Source of the DNA: an uncultured Propionibacteriaceae bacterium
GTDB lineage: Bacteria; Actinomycetota; Actinomycetes; Propionibacteriales; Propionibacteriaceae
Length of the DNA stretch: 8,038 bases
Assembly: GCA_937859105.1 (NCBI GenBank)
Contig: CALMAD010000470.1
Coordinates: 1 to 8,038, forward strand
Direction: 5' to 3'
The notes beneath the pieces were generated by a model. It saw nothing but the letters and a program-made list of their open reading frames with translations, made no database searches and was not told the DNA's origin. The position numbers and the translations under genes were made by a program. The first letter of the stretch is position 1; each line of letters opens with the position of its first letter. This document shows positions 1 through 6,388 of the stretch, in pieces.

Positions 1-2
1 AG

Positions 3-815
3 GGCCTGACGAAGGACACGCGCCTGTGCTTGTCCTTGTCGGGGCGCCCCGGGAACACCGGCACCCGGTTCCACAACTACCTCTACGACGCCCTCGGGCT
101 CGACTTCGTCTACAAGGCGTTCACCACGACCGACATCAAGGCGGCCGTGGCCGGCGTCCGGGGGCTGCAGATCCGGGGCGCCGCGATCTCGATGCCGTGG
201 AAGGAGGAGGTGATCCCGCTGGTCGACGAGTTGGACCCGTCGGCCGAGGTCATCGAGTCGGTGAACACCATCGTGAACACCGACGGCTACCTGAAGGCGT
301 ACAACACCGACTATCTCGCGATCGTGTCGCTGCTGCGCAGCCACGACGTCGATCAGGCGCTGCCGACCGTCGTGCTGGGCGCCGGCGGCATGGCGAAGGC
401 GACCGTGGCGGCCGTCCGCGACGAGGGCTTCACCGACGTCCAGGTGGTCTCGCGCAACCCGCAGACCGGGCCCGCCCTCGCCGAGAAGTACGGATGCACG
501 TGGGCGCAGCAGGTCGGCGACGACGCGCCCCGGCTGATCATCAACTGCACGCCCGTCGGCATGGAGGGCGGCCCGGAGGCCGACGCCCTCCCGGTGGCCG
601 ACGAGGTCGTGGCCGGGGCGAGCGTCGTGTTCGACGTCGTGCCCCGGCCGGTGTGGACGCCGCTGCTCCTACGCGCCCGCGACCTCGGCAGGGAGACGAT
701 CTCGGGCGCCGAGGTCATGAGCCTGCAGGCGCTGGAGCAGTTCGTGCTCTACACCGGGGTTCGTCCGGACGCCGCGCTGGTCGCCGAGGCCACCGCGTTC
801 TCGCGGCAGGCCTGA
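3..815 (+). CDS. Shikimate dehydrogenase-like protein (SdhL/HI0607 type), 5'-truncated
   Basis: Probable NAD(P)-dependent oxidoreductase of the shikimate/quinate dehydrogenase superfamily, cytoplasmic. The frame is open to the left edge and reads LTKDTRLCLSLSG before the first possible internal start, a TTG at 30. From memory, family members such as Haemophilus influenzae HI0607 begin with this same stretch, so the true start lies a few codons outside the window. Visible motifs: SMPWKE with the family's catalytic-type Lys at codon 201-203; ESVNTIV; YNTDY with the conserved Asp at 309-311; the Rossmann glycine loop GAGGMAKA near 379-402; NCTPVGM near 543-563; and the C-terminal QALEQFVLYTG. 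The canonical N-terminal HSxSP shikimate-binding segment of AroE is replaced by RPGNTGTRFHN, which is characteristic of the SdhL subclass rather than true AroE. I therefore infer that it is not the housekeeping aroE and that its substrate is uncertain. No upstream neighbour is visible; a terminator follows. Confidence 0.88.
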   Translation, partial: GLTKDTRLCLSLSGRPGNTGTRFHNYLYDALGLDFVYKAFTTTDIKAAVAGVRGLQIRGAAISMPWKEEVIPLVDELDPSAEVIESVNTIVNTDGYLKAYNTDYLAIVSLLRSHDVDQALPTVVLGAGGMAKATVAAVRDEGFTDVQVVSRNPQTGPALAEKYGCTWAQQVGDDAPRLIINCTPVGMEGGPEADALPVADEVVAGASVVFDVVPRPVWTPLLLRARDLGRETISGAEVMSLQALEQFVLYTGVRPDAALVAEATAFSRQA

Positions 816-844
816 CCCGCAGCGGACTCACCGACGAGATCCAC

Positions 845-884
845 GTCAAGGCCCCCGGGAACCGAGGTTCCCGGGGGCCTTGAC
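845..884. terminator. Perfect 18-bp inverted repeat, probable bidirectional terminator
   Basis: Bases 845-862 (GTCAAGGCCCCCGGGAAC) are the exact reverse complement of 867-884, with a 4-nt CGAG loop. The repeat lies between the stop of the SdhL-like gene (815) and the stop of the converging membrane-protein gene (898), where a shared terminator is expected. Neither strand shows a T-tract after the stem. This is common for actinobacterial terminators, but it leaves termination efficiency open. Confidence 0.75.
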
Positions 885-897
885 CGTGAGACGAAGG

Positions 898-1908
898 TCA
901 CATCGCGAGCGACTGGACGGCGAACAGGAGGGTCGTCAGCGAGAAGATCGCGAGGGCCGGCGGGTCGATGTGGGTGTCGCCGCGGGCGTTCATGAGGCGC
1001 GACAACAACTCGCCGACGAGGCCCGAGATCGCGCCGAACACCGCGCCGAAGAGCACCGCGATGACCATCTGCGTCGGGGTGGCCGCCCCGATGGAGCCGC
1101 CGCCCTGCAACTGGATGCGCATCATGATGACCGCCGCCAGCGCGGCGATGATCGTCATGTGGTGCGTGACCGGAGTCTTCAGCCCGCAACTCAGGAAGAT
1201 CAGCGTCAGCGCGGAGACCGCCCAGCCGATCAGGAAGGCGCGGCCCTGGATTTCGGCGTTGTTGGGGAACGTCACGATCAGCCACACCGCGGCGAACGCG
1301 AAGACCAGGCCCGAGAAGAAGCCGTGACCGGCCGAGAGCGACCACTTCTCCTGGTGCTCGACCCAGTGGCTGCCGTCGTCGAGCACGAGCGGGCGGCCGT
1401 TCGGGAACGGCCCGAAGACCTTGCGGCTCTTGACGCCGAACAGCACACGAGCGAGAACGTGGGACAGCACGACGGTGAAGGCGACCGTGTCGGTCCAGCC
1501 GATGACGGTTCCGTCGTTCGTCGCGAAGCTCGGGATGAGGTGCAGGACGCGCTCGAACAGGTAGCCGCCCGTGCCGAAAACGCCGGCGACGATGAGAACG
1601 TCCATCTTCGCGATGCCGGCCAGCGGCAGATCGACCATGCGGCCTGACTCGATGTAGCCCTTCTTCGCGGCGTAGGCGGTGCCGGCGGCGCCGCCGGCCC
1701 AGGCGATGTGCGGGCCGAAGACCGGGCCGAACGCGACGGTGGCGATGAACTGGCCCGCGGCCGCGTTGTCGGCGCCGGTCGCGATCAGGCCGCCGAGCCC
1801 GAAGAGGTAAGCGAAGCCGGTGAAGATGAAGGCCGTCTGCGGGCCGATCGCCGCGCCGAACGCCCCGCTGCCGAAAGCAACGATGAGCCACAGGATGTTG
1901 ATATCCAC
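898..1908 (-). CDS. Polytopic membrane protein of unknown function
   Basis: I do not recognise the family. The 336-residue product is strongly hydrophobic, with about 8-10 candidate membrane segments, roughly at residues 5-22, 24-45, 51-75, 102-125, 137-157, 195-214, 223-241, 250-265, 281-304 and 316-334. A more polar stretch at about 158-194 carries charged residues and Trp (SRKVFGPFPNGRP, then HWVEHQEKWS). Gly-rich helices and spaced histidines stand out: GPHIAW (67), LSHVLAR (150), GHGFF (195), THHMT (249-250) and DTHIDPPA (313). These could be a metal, proton or substrate path, which is speculation. I chose the GTG at 1906-1908 because GAGAGG (1917-1922 on the complement) sits 8 nt upstream and the protein then enters the first helix directly. 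An ATG at 1981-1983 would add 25 Arg-rich residues without a good ribosome binding site. It is transcribed alone, divergently from the rluA-like gene. A transporter or permease role is likely but unproven. Confidence 0.8.
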   Translation of the reverse strand: MDINILWLIVAFGSGAFGAAIGPQTAFIFTGFAYLFGLGGLIATGADNAAAGQFIATVAFGPVFGPHIAWAGGAAGTAYAAKKGYIESGRMVDLPLAGIAKMDVLIVAGVFGTGGYLFERVLHLIPSFATNDGTVIGWTDTVAFTVVLSHVLARVLFGVKSRKVFGPFPNGRPLVLDDGSHWVEHQEKWSLSAGHGFFSGLVFAFAAVWLIVTFPNNAEIQGRAFLIGWAVSALTLIFLSCGLKTPVTHHMTIIAALAAVIMMRIQLQGGGSIGAATPTQMVIAVLFGAVFGAISGLVGELLSRLMNARGDTHIDPPALAIFSLTTLLFAVQSLAM

Positions 1909-2207
1909 GTTGATTGCCTCTCTGTCACCGCGTCGTCGCCGTCGCCCACGCGGGTTGTTCGGTTGCTGCCGGCGATCATCCATGACCGTCGGGATGAGCC
2001 TCGTGCCCGGCTGGTCGGCACGCTACTACTTGCGCGCATCGGGCGAGAAGGGATGGTGGCGCACGTTTTCTCACCCCGACCACGAGGCCGGGCCCGACGT
2101 TCCTCGCGTTGCATTCACCCTTGTCAGCCCGGCCGCGGGACCCGGGCTCTCCGGACGCCTCGGCCCAGGCCTTAACCTGTCGTCGAGCCCGACCGAAAGG
2201 ACGTGCG
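1909..2207. promoter_or_regulatory. Divergent intergenic region (membrane protein / rluA-like gene)
   Basis: This 299-nt region without a convincing gene must contain the leftward promoter of the membrane-protein gene and the rightward promoter of the pseudouridine synthase gene. I see no clear -35/-10 pair for either. The ribosome binding sites are visible at both edges: GAGAGG on the complement of 1917-1922 and GAAAGG at 2195-2200. A small hairpin at 2126-2148 is listed separately. No tRNA or recognisable riboswitch fold is apparent. Confidence 0.5.
2126..2148 (+). repeat. Small inverted repeat upstream of the rluA-like gene
   Basis: AGCCCGG at 2126-2132 is the reverse complement of CCGGGCT at 2142-2148, with a 9-nt loop. 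It lies about 60 nt before the start codon and could form a 5' leader hairpin. In DNA this GC-rich, a 7-bp repeat is also expected by chance, so its function is uncertain. Confidence 0.3.
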
Positions 2208-3131
2208 ATGCCCCGCTCCCCCCTGCCGCCGCGGCACGGCCTGGACGCCGCGTGGCTCCGCACGCCCGACAACACCCCGGGCTCGCGGCATCCGTGGGCG
2301 ACCCTGCGGGAGTACCTCGCCGAACGGCTCCCTCCGGACGCCCGCGTGGCCGAGCGACTGGCGTCCGGGGAGTTCGTGGACGACCGCGGGCGTCCGTTCG
2401 CGGCGGACGCCCCCTATCGGCCGCACACGCTGGTGTTCTTCCACCGAAGCGTCCGGCCCGAGCCGGGGCCGCGCCCGCCTCTGCCGGTGCTCTGGCGCGA
2501 CGAGCGGATCGTCGCGATCGACAAGCCGTCGGGCGTCGCGACGACGCCGAGGGGCTCGTTCGTCGCCCGGTCGGCGCTGGTGCGGCTGCGCGTCGAGCTC
2601 GACCTGCCGGAGCTCACCGCGGCGCACCGTCTCGACCGCGGGACGGCGGGCGTCCTGCTGTTCACCACGCGCCGCGAGTGTCGCGGGCAGTATCAGGCGC
2701 TGTTCGCGACCGGGGTGGCGGCGAAGACCTACGAGGCCCTGGCGCCCGCCCTGCCCGGACCGTGGCCGCGGGTCGTGGCGAGCCATCTGACGAAGCCAGC
2801 CGGGTCGCTGCAGGTCGTGGAGGTGCCCGGCGCCGATCCCAACGCCGAGACGCTGGTCGACCTGGTCGAGCGGCGCGGCGCCCTCGCGCGCTACCGCCTG
2901 ACGCCCCGCACCGGCCGGACGCACCAGCTCCGCGTCCAGCTCTCCGGGCTGGGCGCGCCGATCGTCGGCGACCCGCTGTACCCCACCCCGCGGCTGGCCG
3001 AGCCAGAGGACGCCCTCGGCGGGCCCCTGCGGCTGGTCGCCCGCGAGCTCGCGTTCACCGACCCCGTCGACGGCACCCCGCGGCGGTTCGTCAGCGCGGC
3101 CGAGCTGCGCTGGCCGAGCGGGGCCGCGTGA
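2208..3131 (+). CDS. RluA-family RNA pseudouridine synthase
   Basis: Cytoplasmic enzyme isomerising uridine to pseudouridine in structured RNA, probably rRNA or tRNA; the target site cannot be read from sequence. The product has 307 residues. The catalytic motif AHRLDRGTAG places the nucleophilic Asp at residue 143. The family start motif (RDERIVAIDKPSGV, about 97-110) and the C-terminal RTGRTHQLRVQL and GDPLYP motifs are intact. There is no obvious S4 domain; instead an N-terminal segment (WATLREYLAERLP, about 30-42, then a basic RPHTLVFFHR) resembles the RluA subgroup in which this region replaces S4. I chose the ATG at 2208 because GAAAGG lies 7 nt upstream. The frame is open to 2109, but those 33 codons are Arg/Pro-rich and not family-like. 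The stop precedes trmL by 72 nt on the same strand, so co-transcription is possible. Confidence 0.92.
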   Translation: MPRSPLPPRHGLDAAWLRTPDNTPGSRHPWATLREYLAERLPPDARVAERLASGEFVDDRGRPFAADAPYRPHTLVFFHRSVRPEPGPRPPLPVLWRDERIVAIDKPSGVATTPRGSFVARSALVRLRVELDLPELTAAHRLDRGTAGVLLFTTRRECRGQYQALFATGVAAKTYEALAPALPGPWPRVVASHLTKPAGSLQVVEVPGADPNAETLVDLVERRGALARYRLTPRTGRTHQLRVQLSGLGAPIVGDPLYPTPRLAEPEDALGGPLRLVARELAFTDPVDGTPRRFVSAAELRWPSGAA

Positions 3132-3203
3132 GGTCACGGCGTGCGAAGGGCACTCGGGGCGTCCGAGGAGGGGCCTCGCGGGCGGGGTGAGAGACTGGCG
3201 GGC

Positions 3204-3680
3204 GTGTCGTGCCCCGTCCGCCTCCTGTTCCACCGCCCGCGCATCCCGAACAACACCGGGTCCACGATGCGGCTCTCGGCGATCACCGGCGCCGAGCTGC
3301 ACCTCGCCGGGCCGCTCGGCTTCTCCATGGACGACGCCCGCCTCAGGCGCGCCGGGCTCGACTACCGCGACCGCGCGCTGGCCACCGTGCACGCCGGCCT
3401 CGAGGACGCCTACGCCGCCCTCTTGCCCGCCCGGGTCTTCGCGTTCACCGCGCACGCCCGCGTCCGGTACACCGACATCGCCTACGCCCCCGGCGACGTG
3501 TTGCTGTTCGGCTCCGAGCCGTCCGGGCTGGACGCCGACGTGCTCGATGACCCGCGCGTGACCGAGCGGGTCGTCGTCCCGATGCTGCCGGACCGCCGCT
3601 CGCTCAACCTGGCCAGCACCGCCGCCCTCGCCCTGTACGAGGCGTGGCGGCAGTTGGGCTTCGGCGGCGCGGCGCAGTGA
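3204..3680 (+). CDS. trmL: tRNA (cytidine/uridine-2'-O-)-methyltransferase TrmL
   Basis: SPOUT-class methyltransferase that uses S-adenosylmethionine to 2'-O-methylate the wobble nucleotide (position 34) of certain leucine tRNAs, in the cytoplasm, normally as a dimer. The 158-residue product matches the usual length of about 155-160. Motifs in order: the N-terminal PRIPNNTGSTMRL (12-24); GPLGFSMDDARLRRAGLDY (36-54); the knot region DVLLFGSEPSGL (98-109); then VVVPMLPDRRSLNLASTAALALYEAWRQLG (123-152), with the proline/methionine loop and the RSLNL motif of the SAM-binding trefoil knot. The GTG at 3204 is chosen because homologues begin just before LLFHRPRIP; the ribosome binding site is weak (GAGAG at 3189-3193). 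The open frame to 3141 adds 21 residues without family similarity. It follows the pseudouridine synthase gene on the same strand, consistent with a small RNA-modification cluster. Confidence 0.93.
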   Translation: MSCPVRLLFHRPRIPNNTGSTMRLSAITGAELHLAGPLGFSMDDARLRRAGLDYRDRALATVHAGLEDAYAALLPARVFAFTAHARVRYTDIAYAPGDVLLFGSEPSGLDADVLDDPRVTERVVVPMLPDRRSLNLASTAALALYEAWRQLGFGGAAQ

Positions 3681-3763
3681 CTCCTCCGGCAACCCCGCGA
3701 CGGCCAGGGCGTCGGGAATGTCCGCCCCCACCCCGGCGTTGAGGAAGGCGTCAGCAACCGATC

Positions 3764-3769
3764 GAGGAG
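3764..3769 (+). promoter_or_regulatory. Strong ribosome binding site of the PAC2 gene
   Basis: GAGGAG at 3764-3769 sits 5 nt before the ATG at 3775. It decides the start in favour of 3775 over the longer open frame beginning at 3718. Confidence 0.75.
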
Positions 3770-3774
3770 TCACC

Positions 3775-4686
3775 ATGCTTGATCCCGTCAGCCTGTTCAT
3801 CTACGAGGATCACGTCGACCAGCGCACCGTCCGTGCGAACACGCTCGTCGTGACCCTCGGCAGCTTCATGGACGCCGGCCACAGCCAGGCGATCGTCGAC
3901 CGGCATCTCCTCGACTCGCTGAGCGGCCACCAGCTCGGCCACTTCGACATGGACCAGGTGCTCGACTACGCGGGCCACCGCCCGGTCGTCACGTTCGACC
4001 GCGATCACCTGAAGGACTATGAGCCGCCGCAGATCACGCTGCATCAGCTGACCGACGCGGCCGGCAACGACTTCCTGCTGCTGCAGGGCCCCGAGCCGTC
4101 GCTGCAGTGGGAGCGCATGGCCGCGTCCGTCGCCCACCTCATCGAGCAGTTCGACGTCCAGCAGACGGTCCTGCTGCAGGGTATCCCGGCGCCCGCCCCG
4201 CACACGCGGCCGACCGTCATCACCCAGTACGCCAGCGACCCCACGCTGCTGGAGGAAGAGCCGGTGTTCGGCTCGTTCCAGATGAGCGCGACGTTCGGTT
4301 CGGCGCTGACCGTGCGGCTCGACGAGGCCGGCCACGACGTGCGCGGGCTCGTCGCCCACGTGCCGCACTACCTTGCCGAAGGCGATTACGCCCCGGCGGC
4401 GATCGCGCTGCTCGGCGAGCTGAGCAAGACGGCGTCGCTCGACATCCCGACCTCCGCGCTGGAGGTCGCCGCGGCGGCCACGCTCGCCGGCGTGACCGAG
4501 CAGGTCGAGGCGTCCGACGAAGTGGGCGAGGTCGTCCGGCAGCTCGAGCAGAACTACGACGCGTTCGTGGAGGGCCGCCGCCGCATCACCGCCGAGGCGG
4601 AGAATCTGCCGTCCGCCGACGAGATCGGCGCCGAGTTCGAGGACTTCCTCAAGGGGCTCGGCGGGCCGGACGTCTCCGCGAACTGA
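3775..4686 (+). CDS. PAC2-family protein
   Basis: The product has 303 residues and resembles the actinobacterial PAC2 (proteasome assembly chaperone 2-like) proteins, such as the Mycobacterium tuberculosis Rv2125 type. Eukaryotic and archaeal relatives help assemble the 20S proteasome; the actinobacterial role is not settled. Family features include the beta-strand/turn NTLVVTLGSFMDAGHSQAIVD near residues 22-42, HRPVVTFDRDHLKDYEPP, DFLLLQGPEPSLQWERM near 97-113, the QTVLLQGIPAPAPHTRPT segment, and the conserved GLVAHVPHYLAEGDYAPAAI block. The C-terminal 80 residues are acidic and predicted helical (EVGEVVRQLEQNYDAFVEGRRR), a possible coiled coil. There is no signal peptide or membrane segment. 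The 94 nt separating it from trmL and its strong ribosome binding site suggest it may be separately expressed. Its last 38 nt overlap the 3' end of the converging transporter gene. Confidence 0.88.
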   Translation: MLDPVSLFIYEDHVDQRTVRANTLVVTLGSFMDAGHSQAIVDRHLLDSLSGHQLGHFDMDQVLDYAGHRPVVTFDRDHLKDYEPPQITLHQLTDAAGNDFLLLQGPEPSLQWERMAASVAHLIEQFDVQQTVLLQGIPAPAPHTRPTVITQYASDPTLLEEEPVFGSFQMSATFGSALTVRLDEAGHDVRGLVAHVPHYLAEGDYAPAAIALLGELSKTASLDIPTSALEVAAAATLAGVTEQVEASDEVGEVVRQLEQNYDAFVEGRRRITAEAENLPSADEIGAEFEDFLKGLGGPDVSAN

Positions 4687-5572
4687 GCAACCCCACCGCG
4701 GCCAGGCCCACCAGCACGAGCAGCAGCCCGGCCGCCGAGACCGGCGTCATCGGCTCACGGAGCACGAGCACCGCGAGCAGGGACGCCGTCATCGGCTCCG
4801 CCAGCGCCAGCGTGCTCGCCACGGCGGCCGGCACGGTGGCGAGCCCCCGCTGGTAGAGCAGGTAGGCCAGTGCGGTCGCGCCGACGCCGAGCCAGGCGAG
4901 GATCGCGAGGGAGCGCGGCGTCCACACCCACGAGAGGTCCGCGGTCGCCAGCGGCACGAGCATGCCGAGCAGCCCGACGCCGAACACCGCGGCGGCCCCC
5001 GTCAGCGGGTCGACGCCCGTCGTCATGAGCACGCGGCCGCACACCGAGTACACGGCGAACGAGACCCCGGCGCCGACGGCCGACGCGACCCCGAGCGGGT
5101 CGACGCGCACCGCGGCGCCGGCGCCGGCCACCAGCAGGGCGCAGCCGGCCAGCGCGATCAGCGTGCCGGCCGCCCAGGCGAGGGTGAGGCGATCCCGCAG
5201 GACCACCCACCCCACGAGGCCCGCGACCAGGGGCGCCGTCGCGAGCATGATGAGCGTGCCGGTCGCGACGCCCGTGCGCGCGACGCCGTTGAAGAACGTG
5301 AGCTGGTAGGCCACGATGCCCGCGCCGCCACCCACCAGCCAGGGCAGCCGGCGCCTCGTGAACACCCCGACGAGCGCGCCGCGGTTCGCCATCGTCGCCC
5401 CAGCGAGCAGCGCGACCGCGCCGATCAGCAGGCGAGTGGCCCCGACGCCGACCGGCGTCGTGCCGGGCCCGAGCAGGGCCTGCGAGGTGCCGGTCGTGCC
5501 CCACAGCATGGCCCCGCCGACCACGCTCAGCGCCCCGAGCCAGGGCCTCCCGCCCGCCCGGGGATCAGCCAC
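4649..5572 (-). CDS. EamA/DMT-family transporter
   Basis: Inner-membrane transporter of the drug/metabolite superfamily, probably exporting a metabolite or small toxic compound; the substrate is unknown. The 307-residue product has about ten hydrophobic helices arranged as two EamA repeats. Repeat 1 spans about residues 14-147, starting GAMLWGTTGTSQALL and including NGVARTGVATGTLIMLATAPLV and the closing VVLRDRLT. Repeat 2 spans about 160-296, including YLLYQRGLATVPAAVASTLALAEPMTA and VLREPMTPVSAAGLLLVLVGL, the typical repeat-end signature. The Arg-rich tail SSRRRPARRAP should be cytoplasmic. It starts at the GTG at 5570-5572, within the last codons of the upstream TetR gene (shared GTGGCTGA), so translational coupling is likely and expression is probably controlled by that regulator. 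Its 3' end runs 38 nt into the PAC2 gene on the other strand. Confidence 0.92.
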   Translation of the reverse strand: MADPRAGGRPWLGALSVVGGAMLWGTTGTSQALLGPGTTPVGVGATRLLIGAVALLAGATMANRGALVGVFTRRRLPWLVGGGAGIVAYQLTFFNGVARTGVATGTLIMLATAPLVAGLVGWVVLRDRLTLAWAAGTLIALAGCALLVAGAGAAVRVDPLGVASAVGAGVSFAVYSVCGRVLMTTGVDPLTGAAAVFGVGLLGMLVPLATADLSWVWTPRSLAILAWLGVGATALAYLLYQRGLATVPAAVASTLALAEPMTASLLAVLVLREPMTPVSAAGLLLVLVGLAAVGLLSSRRRPARRAP

Positions 5573-6146
5573 GCCCGGCGCCGTCCAGCAACGCGGCGGC
5601 CTCGTCGAGGTAGGCGTCCCGATCGAGGTGCGGCAGCATCGTGCGCGCCGCGAGCATGCCCATGACCTGGCCCATCGTGACCAACGCGAGGGTCTCGGCG
5701 CGCGCGGAGGCGTCCGGCTCGCCCTGGGCTTCGAGCCAGCGCGCGAGCCGACGCTTGATCTCCTCGCGGACGCCGGTCAACTGCTCCGACAGCAGCGACT
5801 TGAGCTGCGGGTCGTTCGCCGACCCCGCCCAGAGCTGCACGATGAGGGCCGACTCGACCTCGCCGGTGAACACGGCCTCGGCGATGGCGCGCAGGAGCGC
5901 ACCGGGCGACATGGAGTCGCCCCACGGCTGCCGCACGATCGCCTGCAGCGGCTCCGACACCGTGTCGACAGCCACGGCCAGGACGATCTCGTTCTTGTTC
6001 GCGAAGTGGTGGTAGATGGTGCCCGCGGACGAATCGGACGCCGCGATGATCTCCGCGATGGACGTCGCGTGGACGCCCCGGGTGCGGATGAGCTCAGCGG
6101 CCGCGGCCACGATGCTCGCCCGTTTGCTGCCGCGCGCTGTCGCCAT
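5565..6146 (-). CDS. TetR-family transcriptional regulator
   Basis: One-component repressor-type regulator. The 193-residue product has the usual length. The N-terminal helix-turn-helix lies at about residues 10-56, with the characteristic [27 protein letters not shown] (29-55). The divergent C-terminal half (about 60-190) would be ligand-binding and dimerisation; its Met-rich helix [13 protein letters not shown] may line a pocket, but the ligand is unknown. I chose the ATG at 6144-6146 because GGGAGG on the complement of 6151-6156 lies 4 nt before it. ATGs at 6149 and 6158 are less well placed, and the open frame to 6284 adds low-complexity Pro/Gly-rich sequence. Its stop overlaps the start of the EamA gene by 8 nt, so it most likely regulates the transporter together with itself. 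The oppositely oriented activase gene begins 242 nt away and could share control. Confidence 0.93.
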   Translation of the reverse strand: MATARGSKRASIVAAAAELIRTRGVHATSIAEIIAASDSSAGTIYHHFANKNEIVLAVAVDTVSEPLQAIVRQPWGDSMSPGALLRAIAEAVFTGEVESALIVQLWAGSANDPQLKSLLSEQLTGVREEIKRRLARWLEAQGEPDASARAETLALVTMGQVMGMLAARTMLPHLDRDAYLDEAAALLDGAGRG

Positions 6147-6388
6147 CATCCCTCCCATCGCGGCCACGCTACCGCACGGGCCTTTATCCGCCTCGCTGGT
6201 ACCGTCCCCCGGCCCGGGCGGGCCGCGACGCGGGCGTCCCGGGGAGGCGTCCGGGAGCCCGGCGACCCGTGACGCTGTGCTCATATGTCGGACACTCCTG
6301 CCCAGTGGCCGCGACCAACGTGGCTTTCGTCGGGTTTCCGGCTATCGTGGCCCGTACTAGAACGATCATTCGGTTTGGGAGCGACATC
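6147..6388. promoter_or_regulatory. Divergent intergenic region (tetR-eamA / activase)
   Basis: This 242-nt gap should hold the promoters of the leftward tetR-eamA operon and the rightward activase gene. The part nearest tetR (about 6200-6275) is very GC-rich. A TANNNT-type -10 candidate for the activase is TATCGT at 6343-6348; its -35 is poor. A 9-nt palindrome TGTCGGACA lies at 6286-6294, and a better near-palindrome at 6360-6371 is listed separately. No RNA gene is evident. Confidence 0.45.
6360..6371. promoter_or_regulatory. Candidate operator upstream of the activase gene
   Basis: GAACGATCATTC is palindromic at five of six base pairs (only the C/A pair at the fourth position fails). It lies in the least GC-rich stretch of the intergenic region, about 12 nt after the candidate -10 and 17 nt before the GTG. 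This position and size would suit a repressor such as the neighbouring TetR protein. No second copy is seen in front of tetR, so the assignment is tentative. Confidence 0.3.

Noticed and set aside
880..1647. Plus-strand open frame opposite the membrane-protein gene
   Set aside because: The product is Arg/Glu/Asp-rich with no recognisable domain. The minus strand gives a coherent membrane protein with a terminator and ribosome binding site.
1820..3190. Plus-strand open frame of 456 codons overlapping the RluA-like gene in another frame
   Set aside because: The translation is an Arg/Ala/Pro-rich shadow. The RluA motifs lie in the other frame, with a good ribosome binding site.
2172..3800. Minus-strand open frame of 542 codons opposite the RluA-like and trmL genes
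   Set aside because: It is antisense to two well-conserved enzymes, its translation is Arg/Gly/Pro-rich without a domain, and long antisense frames are expected at this GC content. Only its first 30 or so residues look unusual, and these are reported separately.
6286..6294. TGTCGGACA palindrome as a TetR operator
   Set aside because: The symmetry does not extend beyond 9 nt and no second half-site or repeat copy is seen; this short a match is likely chance.
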